This document shows positions 1-10,995 of a stretch of DNA of 64,000 nt, one piece after another. The translations under genes were made by a program, and so were the position numbers. Under the pieces are notes generated by a model. It did no database searches, was not told the origin of the DNA, and saw only the letters and a list, made by a program, of their open reading frames with translations. Every line of letters starts with the position of its first letter. The stretch's first letter is position 1. This DNA comes from Adiantum capillus-veneris (taxonomy: Eukaryota > Streptophyta > Polypodiopsida > Polypodiales > Pteridaceae), in contig CM043960.1 in assembly GCA_014529385.2 (NCBI GenBank), forward strand, positions 79,018,832-79,082,831, read 5' to 3'.

Positions 1-557
1 ATCAATTGAAAGCCTTACAAGGTTCAATTCTTTGTACAAAACTTGTAGTACATCAATGAGTCTTAGCAATAAAGCTTATACAGATTTTTACTCACAATTG
101 TGAAAAAGCCCTTGTCATCATCCTTCATATTGCTACAACTAGAGAAAGAAAACAAAAAATAGTGGGCAAATCACTTGCACATTACGTCAATTATGGGTTT
201 AATATATTATGCTTTCACAAGTTTGCATTCACATTGTAAGCTCATTTGTTGGACAACTGAACAATGTGATATGTTAATGCACTTATGGAGAGAGAACATA
301 AATAAATCAACAAGTCAAATTGCAAATTGTTTTCTTGAAAAGAAACCACTTTCTCAAAATAGACACTATGCAATTACGTCAAGTCTATGAAAAAAATAAT
401 GAAGGCACTAAAAAAGACATGCCTATCTTTTCATGAAAAAAATGTAGACACTTGCTGTTTTGCTCACAAGTGACACAAATGTTCCATCCAATATGCTCAA
501 ATAATGAAAAAAAACTCACAAGAGAGACTATTGTCAATACAATTGTCATGCATGTAG
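1..557. other. Left flank of element E1, no gene seen
   Basis: This AT-rich stretch lies outside the left LTR of E1. Its short open frames show no recognisable domain and no coding character. The five bases just before the LTR, TGTAG at 553-557, would be one half of E1's target duplication, but the partner cannot be checked because E1's other end is lost. Confidence 0.5.
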
Positions 558-732
558 TGAGGCAGTCCGGGGCGGGCAACAAGAAGAGTGGCCTGTAAGC
601 ACCCTTCTAGGCTCCCGTGCTGCTCAATTGGGTTGGGGTTGGAAAAAACAACAAACACACACACAAACCCACAACCTAACCCTACACAAATTTGGGGCAC
701 CACCTAGTTTTGGATGTGAACTAGGACGCGTA

Positions 733-733
733 G

Positions 734-762
<29 letters not shown>
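733..762. repeat. (CA)n microsatellite in E1 3' LTR
   Basis: This pure CA run sits at the LTR position where the other LTR (9212-9260) carries a GA run. The flanking bases on both sides are shared between the two LTRs. Confidence 0.95.
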
Positions 763-768
<6 letters not shown>

Positions 769-1428
769 TAGTTCTCGGGCTGCTTTGAAATGTATCGGTC
801 GTGATCAAGTAAACACAATTATATATGTAAGAAAGAGAGGGAAGGGAGAGGGGAATCTTGTTGCATTAATACCTTCTTACAAATCTGTCACGACCAATCA
901 AAGTGAGATTAGTATTTGTTCAACATAGCTTGAGTAAATTACATCACAACACATCACAAGAAAAGCCACCCCAATCACTGTCTTAAGGCCACGGGAGTCC
1001 TCTCCACCCTATTGCCCTCTTACAGTACGTGGAATTTATGGCTGAATTGATGACAACACCCAGAGACAAGCTATCAAGAACTTAAAAAAAACACCAAGAC
1101 ACTTACACATCATTGTTGTCCATTAATTTACGTTGGAAGAGAGAAAAAGTATCCAAGCTTAGTCCAAATCCACCCTCCTTGATTCAGCAAATGTTGGGCT
1201 TACACTAGTAGGAGAAATGATAGATTTCCTACTCTCAATTGAATGATCACTCTCTCTTATGATGGCATAGAGTTCCCTTGCTAATCACCCCTAATACAAC
1301 ACATGCATATGCATAAGACAATGAGCTTCCACTCAAGAGCTCCTTCTAGAGAGGTTGAGCTTGGCTTCTCAAGCTATAGCATAGTGCTCTTGCTTATGGC
1401 TCCCCCATTTGTGCTAGCTACACCCTCC

Positions 1429-1437
1429 TTTTATAGC
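1429..1437 (-). promoter_or_regulatory. TATA box of E1 3' LTR
   Basis: The minus strand reads GCTATAAAAGG here, with the same sequence in the other LTR at 9914-9924. A CT-rich leader and the primer site lie downstream, as expected for the U3/R boundary. Confidence 0.7.
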
Positions 1438-1644
1438 AATTTTGAAGGCTAGGGTTACTCCTCTAACCATGGTTGGGTTAGATTTTCAGCACTTATCTAA
1501 TTTCTTTTGCTTGGAATTATCAAGAAGTTGGTGTGGATAGATGAAGAAGAGAGAGAGGAGAGAAGTGGAGGTGATAGGAATTTTCATAGTAGGTTAGTGT
1601 TAGTAAATTAGTAGAGTTAGTATTTTTATTGATTTACAAATGGA

Positions 1645-1784
1645 ATTGGCCATTTATGACCGTTCGCCAATTTGTATTCAATTTGACCATTCAAAAAATC
1701 TATAAATCAAATACGTGCAAGAGTGAAATGGTCACTCTTGCACACGGGGAGATTGCAGCCAGTGTCTGCGTTATTCTTTTCTCT
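1645..1784 (+). repeat. Array-derived segment captured in E1 LTR
   Basis: About 140 bp from GGCCATTTATGACC to TTATTCTTTTCT match the first part of the array units at 10135, 13849, 14697 and 15443, including the CTATAAATCAAATA TATA-like box. The segment starts at the array unit boundary. It lies antisense to the LTR's own transcription. The related E2 LTR lacks it at the corresponding place. Confidence 0.75.
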
Positions 1785-3113
1785 ACTCTTGACCTCCCTT
1801 GGGATCCAAGGTAAGTGAACATGAGTAATCAATCACCATGATGCTGTCTTTCAAGAGAAGAGGCTGAATTTTGTGGTTTTTTGATAGATATGGGTAATAT
1901 GGATGAGGAAAAATGAGACTAGGTGGTCAATTTTGGAATGGAAGTGTGTGTAGGAGACATGAGTTCCCCATGGTTTCTCTTATTCTTCAAGGTTGAGAAG
2001 AAGCTGAGTAGGGTGTAGAGAGGAGTGGTGAGAGAGGTAGGGATCATGAGTGGAGAAGTGTGTGTGAAAGAGGAAAATGAAAAAGTGGAAGAGGGAGTGT
2101 GGCTACATAGCATGTGAAAACTGGGATCCACCAATAAAATCATAGCTCACAGCTCGTAGCTCAAAAAAATATGAAAAAATTTGAGGTAAAAGTTCAGCTC
2201 ACGAGCTACAACTTTTGCATGTATCACCTTTTCAAATTCGGGGAGCATGTCATCTTTAAAAATTTAGCAAAACCAACTGTTTTTTCCACTGCACAAAGTC
2301 CTTGTGAGGTCCTTCTTTGGATGATTCTTTTGAATACCTCCAAGAGTGAGCCCCCCATAGTGCATGAATGCATGTCACATACCCTTGACCTTATTTGGTA
2401 GGTCTATAATTGAAGATATTATTGAGATCATGATATAAGTGAATAGTACAACTAAGAAAATCAAATATTGAGGGGTCTAAAAAAATATGTACATGTCAAA
2501 TATAAATAATATAGGTGGAAAAAATATAAAGGGGTCAAAATAAATCTCTCTCATTATAAGTCTACCATAAAAAGATGAATATTTTTGGTGGTCTAATTTA
2601 TGAGAGTAATAGAGAATAGATGTAGGAAGGAAAAAATGACAATAGTGAAAAAATATACACATAAATAAATTAGTTTTTTTGGATTTTTGTTGGGATGGAG
2701 TTACACCAAAAATAAGAGAAGCTTGCATGAAATTATTTTTATATGGAATAAAGAGTACGCAAAATGGTAAGAAAAAATATGGTAATGTTGAGTCAATGTA
2801 CATAGCATAAATAACACACCATAGGTAGAAATATTTAAATAAATACCAAAATAATTATGAAAAATCCTTTTATTTAGGCCCTATATACAATGAAATATTT
2901 ACACGAAAATGGGCCATAATATACTTTTTTTTTTTGGCTCAACTAGCCCAGTGACTAGCTAATTAAGGGTTTTTAAGAAGATATGGGAAAAGTCCCCTAA
3001 CTCACACACACCTATATACAGTGAAATGGTAGGGATAACCAAAATGTTTGAGTGATTTGATAGGGTGAGGTAGCTTACTATGGCAATTATGGAAAGGCCA
3101 AAAATGGCTATCA

Positions 3114-3127
3114 TTAGCCCTCCCCCA
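3114..3127 (-). other. E1 polypurine tract
   Basis: The minus strand reads TGGGGGAGGGCTAA immediately before the TGATAGCC start of the LTR. The same tract precedes the 3' LTR of E2 at 25338-25351. It would prime plus-strand DNA synthesis. Confidence 0.85.
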
Positions 3128-4543
3128 GGATGCTGGTATATTCATGTACCATCATAGAGCATCTTTTCCAAAGAGAGTGCTTCAGAGTCCTTGGATCTTC
3201 ATTGTTTGGCCCCTCAGAATTTTGGTTTGAGTTACACTCATGCTTCACAGAACAATACCTACATGACATAGCTACCTTTTGACAGATCTTTGGTAGATCC
3301 TTTGGTAGAAGGCGACTCAAATAAGGCTTCAAGCGATACCCATTTACCTTCCTGGAGTGCTCTTTCCCATTCAAGTCCATAAGTTGATAGTAACTTGAAT
3401 TGAAAGCCTTCTTAACTATGTATGGCCCTTGCCATCTAGTTTAAAATTTGGCATCAAAACGATATCGAGTCGATTGTCATACCTTAGCACAAGATCTCCT
3501 TCATTGATGCCTTTGTCCTTCAGTTTCTTGTCAAGCTTTTCCTTCGTTTGTGTGGCTTTCCTCTTGTAGCACTCGTATGCTGATTCTCTTTTCCACTCAA
3601 GCTCAGCTAAGGTAAGAAGTCGATCCATCCATGCTTCTTGATCATCTTGTGCTACTTTTCCATGAAGTCGCATTGTTGGAATGTTGAGCTCAATTGGTTG
3701 TAAAGCCTCTTGACCATAGACCAAGTAAAATGGTGTGAACTCCTTGGCTTCCCTGTATGTGGTTCGATACGCCCACAAGGCACTATCCAAGAAGTCATCC
3801 CACAACTTTGTCTTGTTTCTCACCATCTTTCTAATGATGCCTGCAATGGCACCATTAGCTTTTTCTACCAGACCATTGGATTGGGGATAGTAGGGTGTAC
3901 TATGACGATGTAGAATGTGAAGTTCTTCACAGACTTCTGTGAGTAAGCGCTTTCTAAACCCTGGACCATTATCAGAAACAATCTCCAAAGGTGTGCCAAA
4001 TCTACAACAAATGTGAGTGTAGAAACATTTGCTCATTGTCCTCTCATTTACCTTTGCTACACTTTGTGCTTCCACCCACCTAGTCATATAGTCTACAGCC
4101 ACTAGAATGTAGAGTTTACCATTTTTTGTCCTAGGGAGAGGACCCATAGCATCAATGCACCACTTTTCAAAGGGTCCATTTGCAAGCACGATTTGCCTTG
4201 GACCATAAACCAATCTTCTATTCCCATTTACCTGACAATTGTGACAACTTTTACACCAATAATGGACATCCACATGCAGAATTGGCCAAACATATCCGGC
4301 AAGAAAAATCTTTTTTGTAGTGAGTTTCTGTGCAAAATGACCACCACACGCTTCCTCATGCAAACCTTTTAGAATGGCTGGGATTTCCTTGATAGTTGGT
4401 ACTCTTCTGCACACTTGATCCTTCCCTCTTTGGTAGAGGGATCCTTCTAGGAAGAGATACGCGCTTGCCTTCTTCATGAGTCTCCTCTTCTGAGCCTTCG
4501 TGAAGTCTTGTGGAAACTCACCCTCCAAAATGTACGTAGCCAA
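3114..4543 (-). pseudogene. E1 integrase (frameshifted)
   Basis: This is the integrase module of a gypsy polyprotein, which joins element cDNA to host DNA. It shows an HHCC zinc-binding region (GGHFAQ to CKSCHNCQ), then a DDE core with D in IDAMGPL, D in SDNGPGF and E in LVEKANG. Compared with E2, a 4-bp insertion near 4533-4536 shifts it out of frame with the upstream pol. A 1-nt deletion near 3465 shifts the last part, so the C-terminal GPY-like module and tail (3114-3420) lie in another frame. That tail reads into the polypurine tract and stops at TAA, 3114-3116. The catalytic residues themselves are intact. Confidence 0.85.
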
Positions 4544-7145
4544 TAATGGGAGTCAATGACTCCAATCCCTGGTATCTTGGTTGCTTCACAGCAGTTGCCA
4601 CCATGATGACCTGCACTTCTTTCTCAACACATGTAACTGCTTGTTGTGCAAGTGAATCGGCATCTTCATTTTGTCTCCTAGGAATATGATATAGTTGTAC
4701 TTCTTCAAATTGATTAAACAATCTACGAATGGCATGAAATTTTGTCCTTAGGCTTTCATTCTTGCATGCCCAAATGCCTAAAATTTGCTTCACGATGAGA
4801 AGTGTATCCCCTTTTACCATGAGACGTTGTATACCTTGGCCAATGCATATCTTTAAACCATGAAGTAGTGTGTCATATTCTGCTTCATTGTTTCTAGTTG
4901 AACCTGGTAGATTGACCTTCTCTTTCATGACCACCTCCCCACTTGGGTTGAGCAACACTAGCCCTCCCCTTGCTTTTCCTGTGGGTCGTTGAAAAGCTCC
5001 ATCAAAGAACAAGGTAAAAGCATTAGAAATACTTTTAGGTGGTGGCAATGGTAGGGTCTTTACCTTAGGCACCTTAATTTCCTTCTCATGTACCTTATAA
5101 GTGAGAATCCCTGCCAATTGTGCACGCACACTATCTTCTACCTTGAAAGAGTATTGAAACTCTTGCAACTCCATAATCCACTTCGAGATCCTAGTACTAA
5201 GATTCATTTGAGATGACACCCAAGGGAACAAATTTTCTGAAGTGAGAATTACAAAAGGTTTTGGTAGCAAGTAGGATTTAAACTTTCTCACTGCAAACAT
5301 GAGAGAAAGTATCATGAGTTTTGCCTCCGTGTAGCCTCTCTCTAAAGCATTCATGACCCTACTAGCAAAGTAGATGGGTCGCATCCTGGTACTGTGGGGA
5401 TCTTGTTGTAATAAAACTGCACCAATCATTTCCTCTCCAACACTTGAGCTAACAAAGAATGTGTACTCCCAACAAGGATGCATGAGTGTTGGTAGCTCTG
5501 ACAAAATGACTTTAATATTACAAAAATACTCTTCAAGATCATCAGACCATGCAAATTCTACTTGTTGTGTCAACTTTTGCAAAGGGTGAAGTAACTCCGA
5601 GGCTAAGTGAATGAAGCGTGACATATACTTCACCTTTTGAATGAATGAGATGACCTCCTTAAGACTCTTTGGTGATGGTAGCTCAATGAGAGCTTTTGTC
5701 TTTGCTCGATCCACCTCAATACCTTTATAGGAAACCTTGTGACCAAGCAAGATCACTTCATTCTCACCTATGTGGCACTTGTCCGGGTTGAGTTGACCTC
5801 CCATGTCGTAAAGTTTTTTTAATCCTTCTTCTACCCTTTGTAGATGCAATGATTTTGAGCTATAAATGCAAAAATCATCAATGAACACCCTAAATGACTT
5901 TCCAAAGAATGCTTGAAACACCATGTTCATGAAACGTTGGAAAGTTGCAGGAGCATTTGTCAGGCCAAATGACATGACTCTAAAAGCATAACAACCCCTA
6001 TGAGTGATGAAGGTTGTTTTCAATTGGTCCTCCAATGCAATCCCTATTTGAAAGTAACCTGAGTAGCCATCACACACAGTGTACTTCTCATGACCAACTA
6101 CCTCATTTAGTATCTCATCTTGAAATGGGAGGGGAAAGTGATCTCTTTTTGTTGCCTCATTGAGTGGACGGTAATCCACACACACCCTCCACTTGCCATT
6201 TTTCTTAGGAGTGACAACAACGGGAGAGACCCACTCTGAATTCTCCACTGGATAAGTGAAACCTGCTGCTAGAAGCTTTCTTACCTCCTTGAGTAAAGCC
6301 TGCTCCTTGATGACTCCTAGCCTTCGTAGCTTCTGAGCCTTAGGTGTGGCCTCTGGCTTCAACTCAATTTTGTGTTGAACAACATCTACTCCACGCACAT
6401 CGTTGTAGTCTTTAGCAAAAAGCCTAGGAAATTTCCTTAATACACCTTTGAGATCCTCTCTTTCATCCTTTGTAAGTGTTGTAGATAACATACCTTCTAG
6501 CATTCTTTCATCTTCCACTTTTTGGTTCTCTTGGGAACCTACCTCTTCCAAACCTGGGCAAGAGATCTCTTGGTTGTTTGGCTTAAACCTTACCCCCATA
6601 ATTTCAATGGAAGACTCCTCTTCAGTAATGCTGCCGCTACTTTCTCCTTCTGAAGTGCTATCGATCCAGCCTTCCTCCGTCTCACTTTGAGATGATTCTT
6701 CATGGAGCTCCTCTTGGAGTTGCTCCTTCATGTCAAAGAAAACCTTCTTATGATTGTCATTCCTACAAATTAGCTTTCCACTCTCCCAATCCTGCAAAGC
6801 TCGCATTTTCATTAGCCATGGTTTCCCTAGGATAAATGGATAACCATTTCCTTTCGTAGACATAACATAAAAATCCACTGCCTTCTTAATGCCAAAGGCC
6901 TCTACAAAAACATTTTTACAAATGCCTACACACCTAGCTTTGCTATTGTTTTCCATCTTGACTTTAATTTCAGGTGTCTCATGGATGTGCATGCCTAGTT
7001 TTTGCATGAGTCCCTCTGTCATGATGCAAATTTTTGTACCCCCATCCACTAGACCTTTCCTAACCAATCTTCCTTTGATGTAACAATCTAGCACAGGTGT
7101 AATATCCTCATTCATTTCATCATGTGCAATTTTTACAACAGGCAC
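4518..7145 (-). pseudogene. E1 protease-RT-RNase H-archaeal RNase H
   Basis: This long open frame has no real ATG start and is the middle of an original gag-pol frame. In order it shows an aspartic protease with VDGGTKICI (about residues 33-41), RT with the catalytic box FIDDF near 5875, and a gypsy RNase H whose first Asp is Ser (VSSSVGEE) and whose third is also Ser (ILTSENLF). A second RNase H of archaeal type follows, with D in FFDGAF, E in NNEAEY, D in VKGDT and D in NEDADS, all kept. The catalytic work therefore seems to rest with the second domain, as known for Tat elements. Three in-frame stops between 7150 and 7400 separate it from gag, and a 4-bp insertion separates it from integrase. 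Confidence 0.88.
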
Positions 7146-7394
7146 ACTCTCTTTTTCCTTTCTCCTAGTGCTAACTACCTTTGTTCAATCCCTCCTAACT
7201 TGTGGGCATAATGCAAGAAACTAAGGCCATGCGATATCAGGACCCTTAGCTCTCATGTCTTCCAATAGGTTGTATGGAGCCATACCATGTCCAAGAGGGA
7301 AGTCTTGGAGATTGATACGACGTCGAGTCCTATTACCTTCCTTGGTCTCCTTTGCCTTCTTGCCTCATACATGGTCACTGTGTGATGTGACACC

Positions 7395-8423
7395 TTATTT
7401 TTCTTTACCTTTTCCTCGGCCACGCTTAATTCCATTTGCTTCCATGTCAACCTCATTTGAATTTGTCACCTCTACCACATGCACATTTGGATCTGGCAAA
7501 GGTGGAACTCCTTCTACCCCTTGTGGAGGTGGTCTTGGTCCATTTGGTCTTTGTAGAAGCCTTGGTTGTTGACTAGTTCCTTTACCTGCATTCATCACTT
7601 GGTAATTCAAGTTAGTAGGTCTCTCTGGCTCCCCACGGGGCCAAGGACAATTATACATTCCATGTCCAGACTCACCGCAATTCCAAAATTGCAAGACTCT
7701 CCTAGGTCGTGAATCTCGCTCTTCAGACTTCTTTGCTTGTCCCTTTGGACCTACAGCTTGTGCAAGGTGAATTGACAAGCTGCTTAAAGATTCATTTAAC
7801 TTCTCAATCACTTCCGCCGTTACCTCAGGAAGATCACTAGATGTTGATGCTTGTGACTTACCTTTGTGCCTAAGACCCTCTATTGGAACCTCCGTCCTTA
7901 AGGACTTGAGTTTCCTATATTTCTCAGCAGCCCTAGTTTCAGCTGCATCAAAGGTAGCAGGTGCACCCGTCTCAACTTTTATCTTAAGGTCAGGAAAGAG
8001 TCCAGCTATGAACCTCTCCTTCTTTAGGAACTCTGCACCATCACCAGGGTTAGCAACATTTCTCACCCATACAGCCCAAAGACGTAGAAACTCTTGCTTG
8101 TACAAGTAGTAGTCATCTAGGTCTTTTTGCTTATAAGAAACAATGTCTTGCCATAGTTTTTGAGTGTTTTGGGGATCAAAGAAGTATCTCTTGAAATGAT
8201 TCACAACTTCCGTGTAATTCCCTTTAACTTCCTCAGGCAACGAGTCAAACCAAGTGCTAACATCTTTCCTAAGGACCACTTCAAACATCTCTACGCGTTC
8301 TTGATCAGTTACTATCCTCTTGATACGATAAGACATCTTGAAATTTGCTAAAAATAATTTTGCATCCTCTCCAGGCTCTCCAAAGAAAAGAGGATATCCA
8401 CACATTTGGCATTGGCTCTCCAT
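7395..8423 (-). pseudogene. E1 gag
   Basis: The nucleocapsid/capsid precursor starts at ATG 8423 in good context (TCAATGGAG), although the frame is open slightly further upstream. Residues early in the frame match the retrotransposon gag domain (WFDSLPEEV, DDYYLYKQEFLRL). A zinc knuckle near the end reads FWNCGESGHGMYNC: the first Cys of CX2CX4HX4C has become Phe, while E2 keeps CWNC. The frame ends at a TAA at 7395 where E2 has GAA. In E2 gag and pol form one continuous frame, so this stop is probably a lesion and not a true gag end. Confidence 0.85.
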
Positions 8424-8507
8424 TGAATTGATTTCAAAGTGACGCGTTTTTGTTTTTTCTTTCTTTAAAAGATTTACACAATAATATTTTCTAAATTGCA
8501 ATCTATT

Positions 8508-8726
8508 CTACAACAAAATAAAAATATTCACATCAAATGACGTATGATAATCAATATGAGGAAGGATGACAGGGTTTGGTGACGCCAGAATTTCTCCTAC
8601 TCTTTGGGCACCAAACATGAACACCATACGTTGTTGAAAATGGATTTTTCTACAAATTGCAATGTTTATTCTAATGTGTGGAGTGAAATGAAAGGGGAAA
8701 ACCTCTATTCTTGGGCCATTATCCAT
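8508..8726 (-). CDS. Leader small ORF A of E1 (72 aa, unknown function)
   Basis: This 72-residue frame starts at ATG 8726 and ends 84 bases before the gag ATG. The core reads IRINIAICRKIHFQQRMVF, then MFGAQRVGEIL, then PNPVILPHIDY, and the end is hydrophobic (VNIFILL). The same protein occurs in the E4 LTR (29285-29503), in both E5 LTRs (50283-50507 and near 58429-58653) and before gag in E6 (46684-46902). Conservation between elements with very different pol genes argues for a real product or a shared module. I do not recognise the family. Extra ORFs upstream of gag are known in Ogre elements of the Tat lineage, but I cannot show homology. Confidence 0.6.
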   Translation of the reverse strand: MDNGPRIEVFPFHFTPHIRINIAICRKIHFQQRMVFMFGAQRVGEILASPNPVILPHIDYHTSFDVNIFILL

Positions 8727-8747
8727 GGTCTATGCATGACCTAATTC

Positions 8748-8960
8748 TTAAAACAAAACAAAAATATAGACGTACAAACTAAGGTCGTACCTAATGAGAG
8801 GCAAAATAAAAGGATTTACTGATGCGTTTATCTCTGCCAACCTAAGAGGACCTAAAATTCTACGAATTACACGTTGAAATTGCAACTTAGTACTAACAAT
8901 TATGTGTACCTTTTGCCTTGCAATGTGAATGAAAGGATCATACAAATTCTCGTGATTCAT
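8748..8960 (-). CDS. Leader small ORF B of E1 (70 aa, unknown function)
   Basis: This 70-residue frame starts at ATG 8960 and stops 21 bases before small ORF A. Key stretches are HIARQKVHIIVSTKLQFQR, INASVNPFILPLIRYD and the end YIFVLF. It aligns over its length with ORF B of E5 (50504-50716). It is also visibly paralogous to ORF A: both share K-[IL]-x-F-Q-[QR], LFG-x-x-RL and P-[IF]-ILP-x-I-x-Y. It lies directly downstream of the primer-binding site, so it would be in the 5' leader of the genomic RNA. Function is unknown. Confidence 0.58.
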   Translation of the reverse strand: MNHENLYDPFIHIARQKVHIIVSTKLQFQRVIRRILGPLRLAEINASVNPFILPLIRYDLSLYVYIFVLF

Positions 8961-9014
8961 GCAAGCTACTTGATTATGCTAAAGGTTGAGCCTACACAAA
9001 ACATACACAAGCCC

Positions 9015-9032
9015 TCCTTAGTGGGGGCACCA
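9015..9032 (-). other. E1 primer-binding site
   Basis: Directly after the CCTCA end of the 5' LTR (9036) the minus strand reads AA then TTGGTGCCCCCACTAAG. It starts TGG, as needed to pair with a tRNA CCA end. I cannot name the tRNA. E6 has almost the same start (TTTGGTGCCCCCGC). Confidence 0.65.
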
Positions 9033-9035
9033 ATT

Positions 9036-9211
9036 TGAGGTGGTCCGGGGCGGGCAACAAGAAGAGTGGCCACTAAGTACCCTTCTAGGATCTCGTGCTG
9101 CTCAATTGGGTTGGGGTTGGGAAAAAAAACAAACACACACACTCAAACCCACAACCTAACCCTACACAAATTTGGGGCACCACCTAGTTTTGGATGCGAA
9201 CTAGGACGCGT

Positions 9212-9252
<41 letters not shown>

Positions 9253-10262
9253 GAGAGAGTGCTCGGGCTGCTTTGAAATGTATCGGTCGTGATCAAGCAA
9301 ACACAAATATATATGTAAGAAAGAGAGGGAAGGGAGAGGGGATGCTTGTTGCGTTAATACCTTCTTACAAATCTGTCACGACCAATCAAAGTGAGATTAG
9401 TATTTGTTCAACATAGCTTGAGTAAATTACACCACAACACATCACAAGAAAAGCCACCCTAATCACTGTCTTAAGGCCACGGGAGTCCTCTCCACCCTGT
9501 TGCCCTCTCAGTATGTGGAATTTATGGCTGAATTGATGACAACACCCAGAGACAAGCTATCAAGAACTTAAAAAAAACACCAAGACACTTACACATCATT
9601 GTTGTCCAATACTTTACGTTGGAAGAGAGACAAAGTATCCAAGCTTAGTCCAAATCCACCCTCCTTGATTCAGCAAATGTTGGGCTTACACTAGTAGGAG
9701 AAATGATAGATTTCCTACTCTCAATTGAATGATCACTCTCTCTTACGATGGCATAGAGTTCCCTTGCTAATCACCCCTAATACAACACATGCATATGCAT
9801 AAGACAATGAGCTTCCACTCAAGAGCTCCTTCTAGAGAGGTTGAGCTTGGCTTTTCAAGCTATAGCATAGTGCTCTTGCTTATGGCTCCCCCATTTGTGC
9901 TAGCTACACCCTCCTTTTATAGCAATTTTGAAGGCTAGGGTTACTCCTCTAACCATGGTTGGGTTAGATTTTCAGCACTTATCTAATTTCTTTTGCTTGG
10001 AATTATCAAGAAGTTGGTGTGGATAGATGGAGAAGAGAGAGAGGAGAGAAGTGGAGGTGATAGGACTTTTCATAGTAGGTTAGTGTTAGTAAATTAGTAG
10101 AGTTAGTATTTTTATTGATTTACAAATGGAATTGGCCATTTATGACCGGTCGCCAATTTGTATTCACTTTGACCATTCAAGAAATCTATAAATCAAATAC
10201 GTGCAAGAGTGAAATGGTCACTCTTGCACACGGGGAGATTGCAGCCAGTGTCTACATTATTC
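9036..10262 (-). repeat. E1 5' LTR, U3 lost
   Basis: This copy matches 558-1784 closely, including the TATA box (9914-9924), a CCTAGTT/AACTAGG hairpin (9183-9205) and the captured array segment (from 10135). At about 10262 the match to the other LTR ends, and the sequence continues as an ordinary array unit. The U3 expected from 1790-3113 is absent. Ectopic recombination between the captured segment and the genomic array would explain this. Confidence 0.8.
9212..9260. repeat. (GA)n microsatellite in E1 5' LTR
   Basis: A GA run with one GC interruption occupies the site of the CA run in the partner LTR. Confidence 0.95.
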
Positions 10263-10334
10263 TTTTCTCCTCTCCTCTCATCTTTTTCATCGTGCCGACA
10301 TAGCACTCCCGTCTAGGAGGTGCGTCTACACATG
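10135..10334 (+). repeat. Tandem array unit 0, left part
   Basis: This is the start of an array unit: GGCCATTTATGACC, a TATA-like CTATAAATCAAATA, then TCACTCTTGCAC, and the GTGCCGAC...GAGGTGCGTCT segment. It is interrupted by E3 at 10334 and continues at 13264. Its first part doubles as the captured segment of the E1 LTR. Confidence 0.75.
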
Positions 10335-10995
10335 TGAACGTCGCCTTCCAAGCACTCATGAAACACACAGAACCAGGTTCAAAGGAAGCAAAGTCTATGG
10401 TTTGGGGTGCCCATAGCCATAAAAGCTGCGAGAGAGCTCCCCCCAAACCCTCAAAAAGCATATACACACAACCACACACCTTCTCTCTCTTCTTTCAAGA
10501 ACGGCTATAGCCATGCACACACAAAGACAATTGCCTAATCTAGAGCACACAAAAGATATGAAATCATCATCATCCTCACTCTCTCCCTCTTCCTCCATGG
10601 ATCTTGCAAGAAAGCACACAAACAAGAGAGAGCAAGAGAGTGCCCAAACATGGAGAGTTGAAATGAATCTTGAGAGGGAAGACAAAGGAAATCACACGAC
10701 CACTCAAACTTCCCCTTTTCTTTATTTGATACTAGGAATTAAAAGAGTTACAACCTTAGGCTTATGATTTCAATTGTGTATAGAAGGCTTATGAATTGAC
10801 TTTTTTAAACTAGTGAGAGTTTTTTTATGCTTTGGCCTTCACAAATGCGGACCCGTTGTATAAGCCAAGTATTTATAAATTATATGAGCGCAAATCATGT
10901 AGCAACAAGGCTACATAAGGAATATGGAAACAATGACTTTTAATGAGAATTTCCACTTCTTTTATCTTTTTTGGTGTCAAAATCAGAGGCTATCA
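10335..10995 (-). repeat. E3 3' LTR
   Basis: This 661-bp repeat is a diverged copy of 12549-13263. The minus strand starts TGATAGCCTCTGATTTTG at 10995, following the purine-rich AGCTACGTGGGAGAA. Confidence 0.85.

Larger units (their letters stand above)
558..3113 (-). repeat. E1 3' LTR (full length)
   Basis: On the minus strand the LTR starts TGATAGCC at 3113, directly after the polypurine tract, and ends with CCTCA at 558 (TG...CA). The part from 558 to about 1784 repeats at 9036-10262. The U3 part (3113-1790) resembles the E2 LTR at its start and in the AT-rich stretch, but is otherwise much diverged. A TATA box lies at 1429-1437. Positions 1645-1784 hold a segment, in opposite sense to the LTR, that matches the start of the tandem array unit found at 10135 and 13849. 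A (CA)n run lies at 733-762. Confidence 0.88.
558..10262 (-). mobile_element. E1: decayed Ty3/gypsy (Tat-type) LTR retrotransposon
   Basis: Reading the minus strand, the order is 5' LTR (10262-9036, U3 missing), primer-binding site, small ORF B, small ORF A, gag, protease, RT, RNase H, archaeal-type RNase H, integrase, polypurine tract and 3' LTR (3113-558). The assignment rests on two direct repeats with matching ends, a polypurine tract next to TGATAGCC, and clear pol motifs. The Tat assignment follows from the second RNase H between the gypsy RNase H and the integrase. The coding region carries several stops and frameshifts, so E1 cannot move by itself. E2 is a close relative in protein sequence, but its LTR differs a good deal in U3 and R. 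Confidence 0.9.

Noticed and set aside
385-818. Overlapping minus-strand frames next to the E1 LTR
   Set aside because: They read through LTR and CA-run sequence (poly Val-Cys stretches) and have no domain.
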